A stretch of DNA of 64,000 bases from DASUZB01 sp036377075 (GTDB lineage: Bacteria; Actinomycetota; CALGFH01), in contig DASUZB010000315.1 in the NCBI GenBank assembly GCA_036377075.1, forward strand, positions 1 to 64,000, in the 5' to 3' direction. Below are positions 1 through 7,830 of the stretch, piece by piece. Under the pieces are notes generated by a model that saw nothing but the letters and a program-made list of their open reading frames with translations, did no database searches and was not told where the DNA came from. Position 1 is the first letter of the stretch, and each line of letters opens with the position of its first letter. A program made the position numbers and the translations under genes.

Positions 1-1264
1 GGCGCTGGCCGGGGCGGCGCTCGGGATCGCCTGGCTGGACCGGCCGGACACGCTGCTGCCGGTCCTGATCGCCCTCGGCCTGCTGGCCGCCGCGGCCGTG
101 GTCGGCCGCTTCGGGCGGCTGCACGCCGCGTTCGCGCTCGGGCTCGCCGTGGTCGCCCCGCACGCCCTGTGGCAGGCCCTCGGCCCGGCAGGCCGCTACA
201 GCGAGGCGGCCGGCGGCATCACCGCGGTCCGGCTGGCCCTCGCCGGGGTGGGGCTGGCGCTCGGCACCGTCGTTGGGCGGGTGCTCTGGGTGGGCCCGCT
301 CGGCCGGCGGATCGAGCGCCTCGCCGGCCGGCTGGCGGCGCCGGGCTGGAACGCTGCAGCGAGCCAGCCCCGTCGCCGGCTCGCGCTCAAGGCGCTGCTC
401 CCCGCCGGGCTCACGCTGCTCGCCCTGGTCGCCTGGTTCCGGCCCCAGCTGTTCGGCGTCGACTACTTCGACTACAACGGCCGCCTGATCCGCAGCTACG
501 ACGAGCAGAACCTGCACCGGCTCGCCTGGTTCGTCACCGTGCCGGGGATCGCCGCGACCCTGGCCGGCTTCGCCGTGGTGGCGCTGCGCCGCTGGCGCGC
601 GGCGGCGTGGATCGCGGTCGGCCCGGCGGTGCTGCTGCTGGTCCTGTACGTCTACCAGGCGGTGAACTCGACCAGGCTGATGTGGTGGAGCCGGCGCTAC
701 GTGCCCAGCGGCCTGCTGGTGTTCGCGCTGCTCACCGGCATCGCGTTCGCGGCCGCGTGGGCCTGGCCGCGGCGCGGCCGGCTGCTCGTCCGGGCGGTCG
801 CGCTGGCGGTCGCGGCCGTGGTCGTCGGCACCGGGCTGGCGCAGAGCCTGCCGCTGGCCAGGCACCGCGAGTTCGACGGGTCGTTCGCGGCGTCGGCCCG
901 GATCGCCGCCGCGGCCGGGGGCCGCCAGGGCGTGTTCGTGTGGGGCCCGCGCCGGACCTACTTCGACACCATGCCGCTGTTCGCCGCGCCGGTGTGGCTG
1001 CAGCGCGACCAGCTCTCGGTGATCCTGCCGCCCGGCGGCACCCGCGCCGACCTGGAGCGGATCCAGCGCGCCTTCCCCGGCCAGCCGGTCTTCCTGGTCA
1101 CCGGCGCGCTCGGCCTGCCACCCCAGCTGCGCACCGCCGGCTTGCGCAAGGTGGACGGCTTCCGCGTCCTGATGCCGTTCTGGCAGGAGTCCGACACCAC
1201 CCGCCCGTCGCACGACGTCGGCCTCGCCGCCACCGTCGAGGTCTGGGAGGTTGGCGGCTCCTAG
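1..1264 (+). CDS. Multi-spanning membrane protein, 5'-truncated (polysaccharide locus)
   Basis: The frame is open from base 2, so the gene begins before the window and about 420 C-terminal codons are visible. They encode several hydrophobic spans (around VLIALGLLAAAAVVG, LKALLPAGLTLLALVAWF, TVPGIAATLAGFAVVAL and VRAVALAVAAVVVGTGL). A soluble tail of roughly 110 residues follows, with WGPRRTYFDTMPLFAAPVW. The layout, many helices then an extracytoplasmic tail, resembles bacterial membrane glycosyltransferases of the GT-C type, but no catalytic motif is visible in this part. It precedes a polysaccharide export and glycosyltransferase cluster, which supports an envelope role. Its stop overlaps the stop of the convergent RibD-like gene by 4 bp. 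The function is inferred from context. Confidence 0.7.
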   Translation, partial: ALAGAALGIAWLDRPDTLLPVLIALGLLAAAAVVGRFGRLHAAFALGLAVVAPHALWQALGPAGRYSEAAGGITAVRLALAGVGLALGTVVGRVLWVGPLGRRIERLAGRLAAPGWNAAASQPRRRLALKALLPAGLTLLALVAWFRPQLFGVDYFDYNGRLIRSYDEQNLHRLAWFVTVPGIAATLAGFAVVALRRWRAAAWIAVGPAVLLLVLYVYQAVNSTRLMWWSRRYVPSGLLVFALLTGIAFAAAWAWPRRGRLLVRAVALAVAAVVVGTGLAQSLPLARHREFDGSFAASARIAAAAGGRQGVFVWGPRRTYFDTMPLFAAPVWLQRDQLSVILPPGGTRADLERIQRAFPGQPVFLVTGALGLPPQLRTAGLRKVDGFRVLMPFWQESDTTRPSHDVGLAATVEVWEVGGS

Positions 1265-1842
1265 GCTCGTGCCGGCTCGTAGGTCAGGATGACGACGCCG
1301 TCCGGGCCCACCGGCTTCGTCCCCACCAGGCGCAGGGTGGTGGTCTTGCTTCCCGGCTCGAACAGGCGCTTCCCGCTGCCCAGGACGATGGGGAAGGTCA
1401 TCAGCCGGTACTCGTCGACCAGGTCGTCCTCCATCAGCGTCTGGATGAGCTTGCGGCTGCCGGCCACCAGGATGTCACCGCCCAGCCGCTGCTTGAGCCC
1501 GGAGACCTCGTCGGCGACGTTGTCCCTGATCACGGTCGAGTTGTTCCACTCCGCCTTGTCCAGGGTGGTCGACACGACGTACTTGGGCATGCCGTTCATC
1601 TTGTCGGCGAAGCCGGCCTCGTCGGCGGGCATCGAGGGCCAGGCCGCCGCGAACTCCTCGTAGGTCACGCGTCCCAGGAGGAGGGCATCGGCCGCCAGGG
1701 TCTCGTCGAGCTTGAACTGGGCTCCGTCGGCCCCCTGCTCGAACTTGAAGGTCCAGCCTCCGTGCTCGAAGGACTCGGCTCCGCCCGGGTCCTCCATCAC
1801 GCCGTCCAGGCTCACGAACTCCGTCACGACGACCTTGCCCAT
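1261..1842 (-). CDS. Dihydrofolate reductase-like (RibD C-terminal domain) family protein
   Basis: This 193-residue protein has the RibD_C/YyaP fold signature. It opens with MGKVVVTEFVSLDGVMEDPGG, continues with ADALLLGRVTYEEFAAAWP and KYVVSTTL, and ends with the nucleotide-binding GGDILVAGSRKLIQTL and MTFPIVLGSGKRLF blocks. Members are small NAD(P)H-dependent reductases of uncertain substrate, not housekeeping DHFR. An ATG start with AGGAGGAGCAGC upstream fixes the N-terminus. It is the last gene of an arsR-SRPBCC-ribD-like operon (39-bp gap to the SRPBCC gene) and is probably controlled by the ArsR protein. A second, internally deleted relative lies at 49220-49585. Confidence 0.9.
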   Translation of the reverse strand: MGKVVVTEFVSLDGVMEDPGGAESFEHGGWTFKFEQGADGAQFKLDETLAADALLLGRVTYEEFAAAWPSMPADEAGFADKMNGMPKYVVSTTLDKAEWNNSTVIRDNVADEVSGLKQRLGGDILVAGSRKLIQTLMEDDLVDEYRLMTFPIVLGSGKRLFEPGSKTTTLRLVGTKPVGPDGVVILTYEPARA

Positions 1843-1881
1843 GCTGCTCCTCCTGGTGGTTGGTTGTCCGGGCTGACGTTC

Positions 1882-2355
1882 TCAGCCCCCGGCGAGGTGC
1901 TCGGCCATGCGCTCGAAGAAGCCCGACCATCCCTGCTCGGTGCGCTGGTACTCCTCGGGCGAGAGGTGCCCGCCGCCCTGGTGGAAGACCATCTCGGTCT
2001 TGCCGTCGCCGAGCTCGCTGAGGACGACGGTCACCACCTCCGCCTCGTCGCCGGGCTGGTCGGAGATGGTGAAGACCAGCCGCGCGGGCGCCACCACCTC
2101 ACGGTAGACGCCCTTCCAGTGGATCTCGTAGCGGTCGGGGCCGGCGAACATGGTCGCCCGCCACACGCCGCCCGGCCTGACGTCCATGGAGACCGTCGAC
2201 GGCGGCACCTCCGAGTCGGCCGGGCCGAACCAGCAGACGAAGCGCTCGGGCTCGGTCCATGCCCTGAACACGAGCTCGCGCGGCGCGTCGAAGACGCGGG
2301 TGATGGTGATCCCCTCGGCCGCGGGGTCCGTACCCGGCGGGATCTCGTCAGGCAT
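1882..2355 (-). CDS. SRPBCC (AHSA1-like) domain protein
   Basis: A 157-residue protein of the START/Bet v1-like SRPBCC superfamily, AHSA1 type. It has the hallmark N-terminal ITRVFDAPRELVFRAWTEPE and WFGP segments, a central GGVWRATMFAGPD and EIHWKGVYREV strand region, and a C-terminal helix SGFFERMAEHLAGG. These proteins form a hydrophobic ligand cavity, and many sit next to an ArsR regulator, as here. The start overlaps the end of the arsR-type gene by 8 bp, so the pair is translationally coupled. The ligand is unknown. Confidence 0.92.
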   Translation of the reverse strand: MPDEIPPGTDPAAEGITITRVFDAPRELVFRAWTEPERFVCWFGPADSEVPPSTVSMDVRPGGVWRATMFAGPDRYEIHWKGVYREVVAPARLVFTISDQPGDEAEVVTVVLSELGDGKTEMVFHQGGGHLSPEEYQRTEQGWSGFFERMAEHLAGG

Positions 2356-2689
2356 GCGCCGGTCCCTTTCCCTGGATCTCTTGCAGGTGCTCGTTGAGGC
2401 GGTCGAAGCTCTCCTCCCAGAACAGCCGGTAGCGCTCCAGCCAGTCGACGGCGTCCTTCAGCGGCGCTGCGTGCAGCCGCGAGGGCCGCGACTGCGCCAT
2501 GCGACCGCGCGTGACGAGCCCGGCGTGCTCGAGCACCTTGAGGTGCTTGGAGATCGCCTGCAGGCTGACGTGGAAGGGCTCGGCGAGCTCGTTGACGGTG
2601 GCCTCGCCGTCGGCGAGTCGCGCGAGGATCGCCCGGCGCGTCGGGTCGGCGAGGGCCGCGAAGGTCGTGCTGAGCTGGTCGGCTGCCAC
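2348..2689 (-). CDS. ArsR-family winged-helix transcriptional regulator
   Basis: This 113-residue winged-helix protein shows the ArsR pattern: FAALADPTRRAILARLADGE, then the recognition helix region HVSLQAISKHLKVLEHAGLV and the wing TRGRMAQSRPSRLHAAPL. The metal-box cysteines of ArsR/SmtB sensors are absent, as expected for the subgroup paired with SRPBCC proteins. The start is a GTG preceded by AAGGAGGTGAGCGACC. The upstream DNA holds a near-consensus promoter with a phased palindromic array just downstream of its -10, so strong autoregulation of the three-gene operon is likely. Confidence 0.93.
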   Translation of the reverse strand: MAADQLSTTFAALADPTRRAILARLADGEATVNELAEPFHVSLQAISKHLKVLEHAGLVTRGRMAQSRPSRLHAAPLKDAVDWLERYRLFWEESFDRLNEHLQEIQGKGPAHA

Positions 2690-2706
2690 GGTCGCTCACC
2701 TCCTTC

Positions 2707-2744
2707 GGTTGGTCAACCTCTGGGTTGATCAACCGCGCGGTTGA
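2707..2744. promoter_or_regulatory. Phased ArsR-type operator array
   Basis: A perfect 12-bp palindrome GGTTGATCAACC (2723-2734) is flanked on one side by the near-palindrome GGTTGGTCAACC (2707-2718) and on the other by a half-site GGTTGA (2739-2744). The GGTTG cores start at 2707, 2723 and 2739, exactly 16 bp apart. The array lies between the -10 element and the ribosome binding site of the arsR gene, where bound repressor would block initiation or clearance. Confidence 0.75.
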
Positions 2745-2771
2745 GGATAGCGAGGGCGTGTGACATGTCAA
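2744..2771 (-). promoter_or_regulatory. Promoter of the arsR-SRPBCC-ribD operon
   Basis: On the minus strand TTGACA (2771-2766) and TATCCT (2749-2744) are separated by 16 bp, close to a consensus housekeeping sigma promoter. The expected start site near 2737 falls inside the operator array, giving a leader of about 48 nt with AAGGAGG ahead of the GTG start. Confidence 0.7.
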
Positions 2772-2781
2772 GGCCGCCCGG

Positions 2782-4419
2782 TCAGCCCCGTGGGACCTCC
2801 AGGAGCAGCGGCAGCCGGCTGCCGTCGGCGCGGTGGGCGCCGGGGGCGGCGGTCGGCCAGATGGGGCCACCGTCGCCGGCCTCGGCGAGCACCAGCCAGA
2901 TCCGGCCCGACCGCGTCCGTGCCCTGGCCTGGCGGACCGCCGCGTCGGCGTCGGCCTGGCTGCGCACGTGGGTGACCACCAGGTCGGGCCGGTCCGGGTA
3001 CTCCACCTGGAACAGCACCGCCGACCCGGTGTGGGTGCGCACGAAGGTGGGCCGCTGCGGCCAGTAGTAGGCGAACGCGAAGGAGGCGCCGCGGCCGACC
3101 ACCACCACGTCGCCGGGCTGCCGCTTGGCCAGCACGAAGGCGACCTGCTGCCGCAGGCTGCTGCCTGGCATCGGGGTGCGCACCGCCGCGCGGCTGGCCG
3201 GCAGCAGCAGCGCGGCCGCCAGGCCGGCGACGGCCAGGCCGAGCGGGACCGTCAGCGGCCGCCGCAGCGCCAGCGCCAGCAGCGCGCCCACCCCGAGCCC
3301 GCCGCAGACGGTCACCAGCACGGTGAAGAACAGGCTGGTGCGCTCATCGAGGAACGGGTAGCGGCGGGCCGCGCCCGCCGCCACCAGCTCGGCCAGGAGC
3401 AGCGGCACGGCCAGCGCGGTCGCCGGCAGCCGCCCGCGCCACAGCGCCGCGAGGCCGACCAGGGCCAGGAGCGCGGCCAGCGCCCAGGGCCCGAACCCGG
3501 CCCGGCCCAGCGTCGCGGCCAGGTGGGAGCCGAGGAAGGCGATGGCCCGGCGCGGCCCCGAGGACAGCGGCACGAAGAACGGCGCCCAGTAGCGCTGCAT
3601 CCCCGCGTTGTCACCGACCGACAGGAAGACCAGGTAGACGACGCCCTCCACCGCCGCCACGGCGAGCCCGAGCCCGACCACCCAGCGCAGCCGCTCCCAG
3701 CGCCGCTCGGCCAGGCAGCGCAACGCGAGCGCCCCGATCACGGCCGCCGACACGAACACGGTCACGTGGCTGACCAGCACCGCCGGCACGCAGGCGGCGC
3801 ACAGGACCGCGAGCCGGCGTGGGGTCCGGGGCTCATGGAGCGGAGCGGTAGCCCCGGATGGATCGACCTCCCAGCTCGACTCGACCCAGGCGGCGAGGGA
3901 CAGCAGCAGCAGGGTCACGAGCACGTCGGCGGTGTACTGCTTGAGGTCGTCGTTGGCCAGCGCGCTCGGCGCGACCGCGGCGGCCAGCCCGGCGGCGATC
4001 GCCTGCACCCGTCCCAGCCGCCGCCCGAGCAGGTAGGCGGGGACCACCGCGGCGACCGCGAAGGCGATCGGCAGGGCTCGCAGGCGCTCGGGCGGGCCGA
4101 CCGGTGGGACCAGGCGCAGCAGCAGCGTCCAGCCGATCGGGGTCGACGAGGTGAGCAGCCGCAGCTGGTGGAGTGGGGCGCGGACCGAGTCGGCGACCCA
4201 GCCCTCGTCCAGCCAGAACGAGTGCGAGAACAGGTAGCCCAGCCGCCGGCTCAGGGTCGCGACGACCAGCAGGGCCGCGACCAGCGCGGGGTCGGCCGTG
4301 CGGCCACGGGCCAGCCGGCGCCGCGCGCCGGGAGGCTCGGCGGGGGAGTGCGGGGGCGGAGCGGGCCGCTCCTCGACCGTCGGTTCCTGGCGCTCCACGG
4401 CCGCGTGCCTGTCGGTCAT
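2782..4419 (-). CDS. GT39-like multi-spanning membrane glycosyltransferase
   Basis: A 545-residue membrane protein. After a cytoplasmic N-terminus rich in Pro and Arg, the first luminal loop carries YLFSHSFWLDEGW. This is an acidic motif typical of GT-C enzymes of the dolichyl-phosphate-mannose mannosyltransferase/ArnT superfamily. About ten hydrophobic spans follow, and the C-terminus is a soluble domain (KRQPGDVVVVGRG, FAYYWPQRP). It probably transfers a sugar from a polyprenyl-phosphate donor outside the membrane. The ATG at 4419 (MTDRHAAVERQ) was chosen because the open frame upstream lacks homology-like character and would invade the divergent promoter. Residues near 186-200 are encoded by a palindromic repeat element inserted in reverse orientation. 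Confidence 0.8.
   Translation of the reverse strand: MTDRHAAVERQEPTVEERPAPPPHSPAEPPGARRRLARGRTADPALVAALLVVATLSRRLGYLFSHSFWLDEGWVADSVRAPLHQLRLLTSSTPIGWTLLLRLVPPVGPPERLRALPIAFAVAAVVPAYLLGRRLGRVQAIAAGLAAAVAPSALANDDLKQYTADVLVTLLLLSLAAWVESSWEVDPSGATAPLHEPRTPRRLAVLCAACVPAVLVSHVTVFVSAAVIGALALRCLAERRWERLRWVVGLGLAVAAVEGVVYLVFLSVGDNAGMQRYWAPFFVPLSSGPRRAIAFLGSHLAATLGRAGFGPWALAALLALVGLAALWRGRLPATALAVPLLLAELVAAGAARRYPFLDERTSLFFTVLVTVCGGLGVGALLALALRRPLTVPLGLAVAGLAAALLLPASRAAVRTPMPGSSLRQQVAFVLAKRQPGDVVVVGRGASFAFAYYWPQRPTFVRTHTGSAVLFQVEYPDRPDLVVTHVRSQADADAAVRQARARTRSGRIWLVLAEAGDGGPIWPTAAPGAHRADGSRLPLLLEVPRG
3821..3865 (+). repeat. Palindromic element, short form (copy A), inside a CDS
   Basis: GGGGTCCGGGGCTC at 3821-3834 and GCGGTAGCCCCGGATGGA at 3845-3862 form a perfect 9-bp stem (TCCGGGGCT 3825-3833 with AGCCCCGGA 3850-3858) around a 16-nt loop. 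It matches copy D at 27267-27308 in both stem and loop (13 of 16 loop bases). It sits inside the minus-strand membrane glycosyltransferase gene in the opposite orientation. There it is read as DPSGATAPLHEPRTP without a stop. Confidence 0.8.
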
Positions 4420-4475
4420 GACGCGCGAATTGTGGCACAGTCGCCACGCGCGCCATTCGCAGGTGCGCGCGCCGG

Positions 4476-4481
4476 TATACT
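4476..4481 (+). promoter_or_regulatory. Candidate -10 element for the ABC exporter operon
   Basis: TATACT lies in the 160-bp divergent region between the membrane glycosyltransferase (minus) and the ABC permease (plus). It would give a leader of about 90 nt. No convincing -35 is visible at the usual distance, so this is tentative. Confidence 0.35.
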
Positions 4482-4579
4482 CCCGACTTCCCGGCCCGTC
4501 GCGCCGGGATGAAGGTTTGCGGATTTCGTTCCCGCTGGTCACGCTGCCCGCCAGCAGGGCGAGTGAGGAGAGGCACGCG

Positions 4580-5443
4580 ATGGCGAGTGCGGCCGACGCC
4601 CGCGCCCTTGCCCAGACCAGGGTCCGCTGGGAGCTGCTGGCGAACCTGGTGCGCAAGGACCTCAAGGTCAAGTACAAGAACTCGGCGCTCGGCTTCGCCT
4701 GGTCGCTTGCCAACCCGCTGCTGTACCTGGCGGTGTTCTCGATCGTGTTCAGCGCGTTCCTGCTGCGCGGCGGCGTCCCCCACTTCGCCGTCTACCTGAT
4801 GTCCGGCCTGCTGGTCTGGAACTTCTTCGCCACCGGGGTCATGGGCGCGACCGGCGCGGTCACCGGCAGCTCCAACCTGGTCAAGAAGGTCCGCTTCCCG
4901 CGCATCGTGCTGCCGCTGGCCTCGGTCGGCTTCGCTGCGGTGCACTTCGTGCTGCAGCTCGGGGTGCTGTTCGCCGTCCTGCCCCTGATCTACCGCGACG
5001 CCTTCGGCCCGCAGCTCTGGCTGCTGCTGCCCGCCCTGGCGGTGGTGGTGGCCTTCACCGTCGGCATGAGCCTGCTCGCCTCCAGCCTCAACGTCCGCTA
5101 CCGCGACGTCGAGCACCTGCTGGAGGTCGCCCTCCTGGCCTGGTTCTGGCTCACCCCGATCGTGTACCCGCTCGCGCTGGTGCGCAGCCGGCTGGACCCC
5201 AGGGGCCTCTTCTGGGTCTTCATGGCCAACCCCATGGCCAGCGTCGTGGCGGCGATGCAGCGCGCCGTCTACCGCTACGCCAACCCGTTGGTGAAGGGCA
5301 CTCCCGTGCCCGTGCTCGCCGACGGGGGCTACGCCTTCTACCTCCGCTGGCTCGGCATCGCCGGGGCCGTCTCGCTGGTGCTGATCGCCGCCGGGCTGGT
5401 CACCTTCCGGCGGCTGGAGGCCGACTTCGCGGAGGAGCTCTAG
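4580..5443 (+). CDS. ABC-2 type polysaccharide export permease (Wzm/TagG-like)
   Basis: A 287-residue permease with six predicted spans and the ABC-2 hallmarks. It has an amphipathic N-terminus WELLANLVRKDLKVKYKN, then SALGFAWSLANPLLYLAVFSI, a central RFPRIVLPLASV loop, the RYRDVEHLLEVALLAWFWLTPI segment and a final helix before FRRLEADF. Such permeases move lipid-linked glycans across the membrane with a Wzt/TagH-type ATPase, which is the next gene (start codon directly after this stop). The ATG at 4580 has GAGGAGAGG upstream. The adjacent glycosyltransferases suggest the substrate is a locally made surface glycan. Confidence 0.93.
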   Translation: MASAADARALAQTRVRWELLANLVRKDLKVKYKNSALGFAWSLANPLLYLAVFSIVFSAFLLRGGVPHFAVYLMSGLLVWNFFATGVMGATGAVTGSSNLVKKVRFPRIVLPLASVGFAAVHFVLQLGVLFAVLPLIYRDAFGPQLWLLLPALAVVVAFTVGMSLLASSLNVRYRDVEHLLEVALLAWFWLTPIVYPLALVRSRLDPRGLFWVFMANPMASVVAAMQRAVYRYANPLVKGTPVPVLADGGYAFYLRWLGIAGAVSLVLIAAGLVTFRRLEADFAEEL

Positions 5444-6721
5444 GTGGGCGCGGCGATCACGGCCGCCGGGGTCGGCAAGCGCTTCCAGCTCCACCACAAG
5501 CGGGCGACCAGCCTCAAGGAGCGGCTGCTGCTGGCACGGACGTCCTCGTCGGAAGACTTCTGGGCGCTGCGCGACGTGACCCTCGAAGTCGGCCACGGCG
5601 AGACCGTCGGCCTGATCGGCCCCAACGGCTCGGGCAAGTCGACCCTGCTGAAGGTGCTGGCTGGGATCCTCATCCCCACCACCGGGAAGGTCGAGGTCCG
5701 CGGGCGCATCGCCTCGCTGCTGGAGCTCGGCGCCGGCTTCAACAGCGAGCTGACCGGCCGCGAGAACGTCTACCTGAACGCCTCGATCCTGGGGCTCAGC
5801 CGGCGGGAGATCGACCGGCAGTTCGACAGCATCGTCGACTTCGCCGAGCTGGAGCCGTTCATCGACAACCAGGTCAAGCACTACTCGTCGGGCATGTACG
5901 TGCGCCTGGGGTTCGCCGTCGCCGCCCACGTCGACCCCGACGTGCTCCTGGTCGACGAGGTGCTGGCGGTCGGCGACGAGGCGTTCGCGGCCAAGTGCCT
6001 CGCCAAGGTGGCGGAGTTCCAGGCCCAGGGGCGCACCATCCTGTTCGTCACCCACGGCCTCGACCAGGTCGGCCAGGTCTGCAACCGGGCGGTGGTGCTC
6101 AACCAGGGCCGCATGCTGTTCGACGGCGAGCCCGCCGACGCCGTCTCCAAGCTGCGCGCCTTCCTCGGCACCTCGGAGGACCCGGCCGCCGGGCTCGGCA
6201 GCGACGGCCTGCTGGAGATCCTGGACGCGCGGGTGGTCAACCCCGCCAACGGCGCCGAGCAGCTCGACTTCGACGTGGGCGACAAGCTGGCGATCGACGT
6301 CGCCGTCCGCGGCAGGGCGGAGGCGCCCGCCGCCGACGTGCGCCTGGTGGTGACCGGCCCGGCCGACTACCCGATGTTCCTGATGGAGGCCCCTGGCATC
6401 GTGCCCGCCGGCGGCGAGGCCCGCACCGTGCGCTTCTTCGTGCCCGCCTTCCCCTACCTGCAGGGGCTGTTCTCGCTGTCGGTGGCGCTGATCCGCGCCG
6501 GCGCCAAGGACGTGCTCGACGCCCGCCGCTTCTCCGAGCGCATCCGCGTCTTCGGCCCCGCCACCCACGGCTTCCAGCTGGTCGACTTCGAGCCCGAGCT
6601 GCTCGGGGGGTCCGGGGAGCTCGAGAGCGAGGCCGGAGCCCAGGTGGTGGCTGGCCACTCGGAGCCGAGCGGTAGCCCCCCGGAAGCGGTCGTGACCGAG
6701 GCGCCCCGGCCTGGTCCATGA
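5444..6721 (+). CDS. ABC transporter ATPase with Wzt-type C-terminal domain
   Basis: A 425-residue protein. The nucleotide-binding domain occupies residues 1 to about 245, with Walker A GPNGSGKST, signature YSSGMYVRLG, Walker B DVLLVDEVL and switch His in FVTHG. A beta-rich domain (about 250-385) matches the glycan-binding C-terminal domain of Wzt proteins, pointing to recognition of a capped polysaccharide. It starts with GTG directly after the permease stop, and its own stop overlaps the ATG of the next glycosyltransferase (ATGA). The last 40 residues are unusual: residues about 389-416 are encoded by a long-form palindromic element (copy B) and read GSGELESEAGAQV...EPSGSPP. Confidence 0.93.
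   Translation: MGAAITAAGVGKRFQLHHKRATSLKERLLLARTSSSEDFWALRDVTLEVGHGETVGLIGPNGSGKSTLLKVLAGILIPTTGKVEVRGRIASLLELGAGFNSELTGRENVYLNASILGLSRREIDRQFDSIVDFAELEPFIDNQVKHYSSGMYVRLGFAVAAHVDPDVLLVDEVLAVGDEAFAAKCLAKVAEFQAQGRTILFVTHGLDQVGQVCNRAVVLNQGRMLFDGEPADAVSKLRAFLGTSEDPAAGLGSDGLLEILDARVVNPANGAEQLDFDVGDKLAIDVAVRGRAEAPAADVRLVVTGPADYPMFLMEAPGIVPAGGEARTVRFFVPAFPYLQGLFSLSVALIRAGAKDVLDARRFSERIRVFGPATHGFQLVDFEPELLGGSGELESEAGAQVVAGHSEPSGSPPEAVVTEAPRPGP
6608..6691 (+). repeat. Palindromic element, long form (copy B), in the wzt-like gene
   Basis: An 84-bp element with left arm GGGTCCGGGGAGCTCGAGAG and right arm GAGCCGAGCGGTAGCCCCCC. The arms pair over 11 bp with one mismatch (TCCGGGGAGCT with AGCCCCCCGGA). 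It is collinear with copies C1 and C2 at 12726-12893 and is read in the same frame as they are. It adds a 28-residue tail segment to the ATPase C-terminus. Confidence 0.85.
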
Positions 6722-7830
6722 AGGTCGCGCTCGACGCCACCCCGCTGCTCGGCGTGCGTACCGGCGTCGGGCAGTACGTGCACGGGCTGGTCGAGGGCCT
6801 CACCCGGCTCGACGAGCCCGACGAGCTGGTGCTGGTGCCGTTCAGCTGGCGCGGCACCAGGGACCTGCCCGGCGTCGTCCCGGCCGGGCCGCGGGTCCGC
6901 TGCGGCCGCCGCCGCGTGCCCGCCCGCGTGCTGCGCGCGGCCTGGGCGCGCGTCCCGCTGCCCCCGGTCGAGTGGCTGTCCGGGCGGGTCGACGTGTTCC
7001 ACGCGACCAACTTCGTGCTGCCGCCGAGCCGCCGCGCGGCCGGCGTCCTCACCGTCCACGACCTCACCTACCTCCGCTTCCCGTCGATGGTCACGGCCGC
7101 GACGGCGCGCTACACCGCGCTGGTGCCGCGCGGGCTGGAGCGGGGGGCGACGGTCTGCACGCCGACCGCGGCGGTGGCCGCCGAGGTGGTGGAGGCCTAC
7201 GGGGTCGCCCCCGAGCGGGTGGTGGTCACCCCGCTCGGCGTCGGCGCCGCCTGGTCCCAGGCGCGCCCGCCGGAGCGGTCGTGGCTCGACGCCCACGCGC
7301 TGCCAGGTGACTACCTGTTGTTCGTTGGCAGCCGCGAGCCGCGCAAGGGCCTCGACACGCTGCTCGACGCCTACCGCGAGCTGCTCGCGGGCGCGCCGGA
7401 AGCGCCGCCGCTGGTGCTCGCCGGCCCGCCCGGCTGGGGCGAGGACCTCGACCTCAGCGGCCTTCCCGACGACGCCGTGCGCCTGCCCGGCTACCTGCCG
7501 GAGGGCGACCTGATGCGGCTGGTCGCCGGCGCCTCGGCACTGGTCTTCTCGTCCCGCTACGAGGGCTTCGGCCTGCCGCCGCTGCAGGCGCTCGCGTGCG
7601 GCACCCCGGTGGTCGCCTCGGACCTGCCGGCGCTGCGGGAGGTCCTCGGCGACCAGGCCGACTTCGTGCCGGTCGGCGACCCCGCCACGCTCGCCGGGGC
7701 GCTCGCCGCCGTGCTGAAGGACGACGGCGGCGAGGACGGCCGCGCCGCCAGGCGCCGCCGCGCCGCCGGCTTCACCTGGGAGGGGTGCGCCCGCGCGACC
7801 CTGGCCGCCTACCGCCGCGCCCTGGCATGA
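6718..7830 (+). CDS. GT4-family glycosyltransferase (first of three)
   Basis: A 370-residue GT-B enzyme. It has an N-terminal Rossmann half beginning MKVALDATPLLGVRTGVGQY, a linker with LLFVGSREPRKGLDTLLDAYREL, and a C-terminal half carrying SRYEGFGLPPLQALACGTPV, the nucleotide-sugar-binding E-x7-E region of the GT4 family. Members transfer hexoses, often mannose, from NDP-sugars to lipid-linked acceptors on the cytoplasmic face. ATGA overlaps on both sides (with wzt-like and with the next glycosyltransferase) show translational coupling. Acceptor and sugar cannot be read from the sequence. A downstream GDP-mannose pyrophosphorylase homologue makes GDP-mannose a reasonable donor. Confidence 0.92.
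   Translation: MKVALDATPLLGVRTGVGQYVHGLVEGLTRLDEPDELVLVPFSWRGTRDLPGVVPAGPRVRCGRRRVPARVLRAAWARVPLPPVEWLSGRVDVFHATNFVLPPSRRAAGVLTVHDLTYLRFPSMVTAATARYTALVPRGLERGATVCTPTAAVAAEVVEAYGVAPERVVVTPLGVGAAWSQARPPERSWLDAHALPGDYLLFVGSREPRKGLDTLLDAYRELLAGAPEAPPLVLAGPPGWGEDLDLSGLPDDAVRLPGYLPEGDLMRLVAGASALVFSSRYEGFGLPPLQALACGTPVVASDLPALREVLGDQADFVPVGDPATLAGALAAVLKDDGGEDGRAARRRRAAGFTWEGCARATLAAYRRALA

Noticed and set aside
3833..6658. A 941-codon antisense open frame across the export genes
   Set aside because: It runs opposite to clearly homologous glycosyltransferase, permease and ATPase genes and has the His/Arg/Gly-rich composition of an antisense frame in high-GC DNA.
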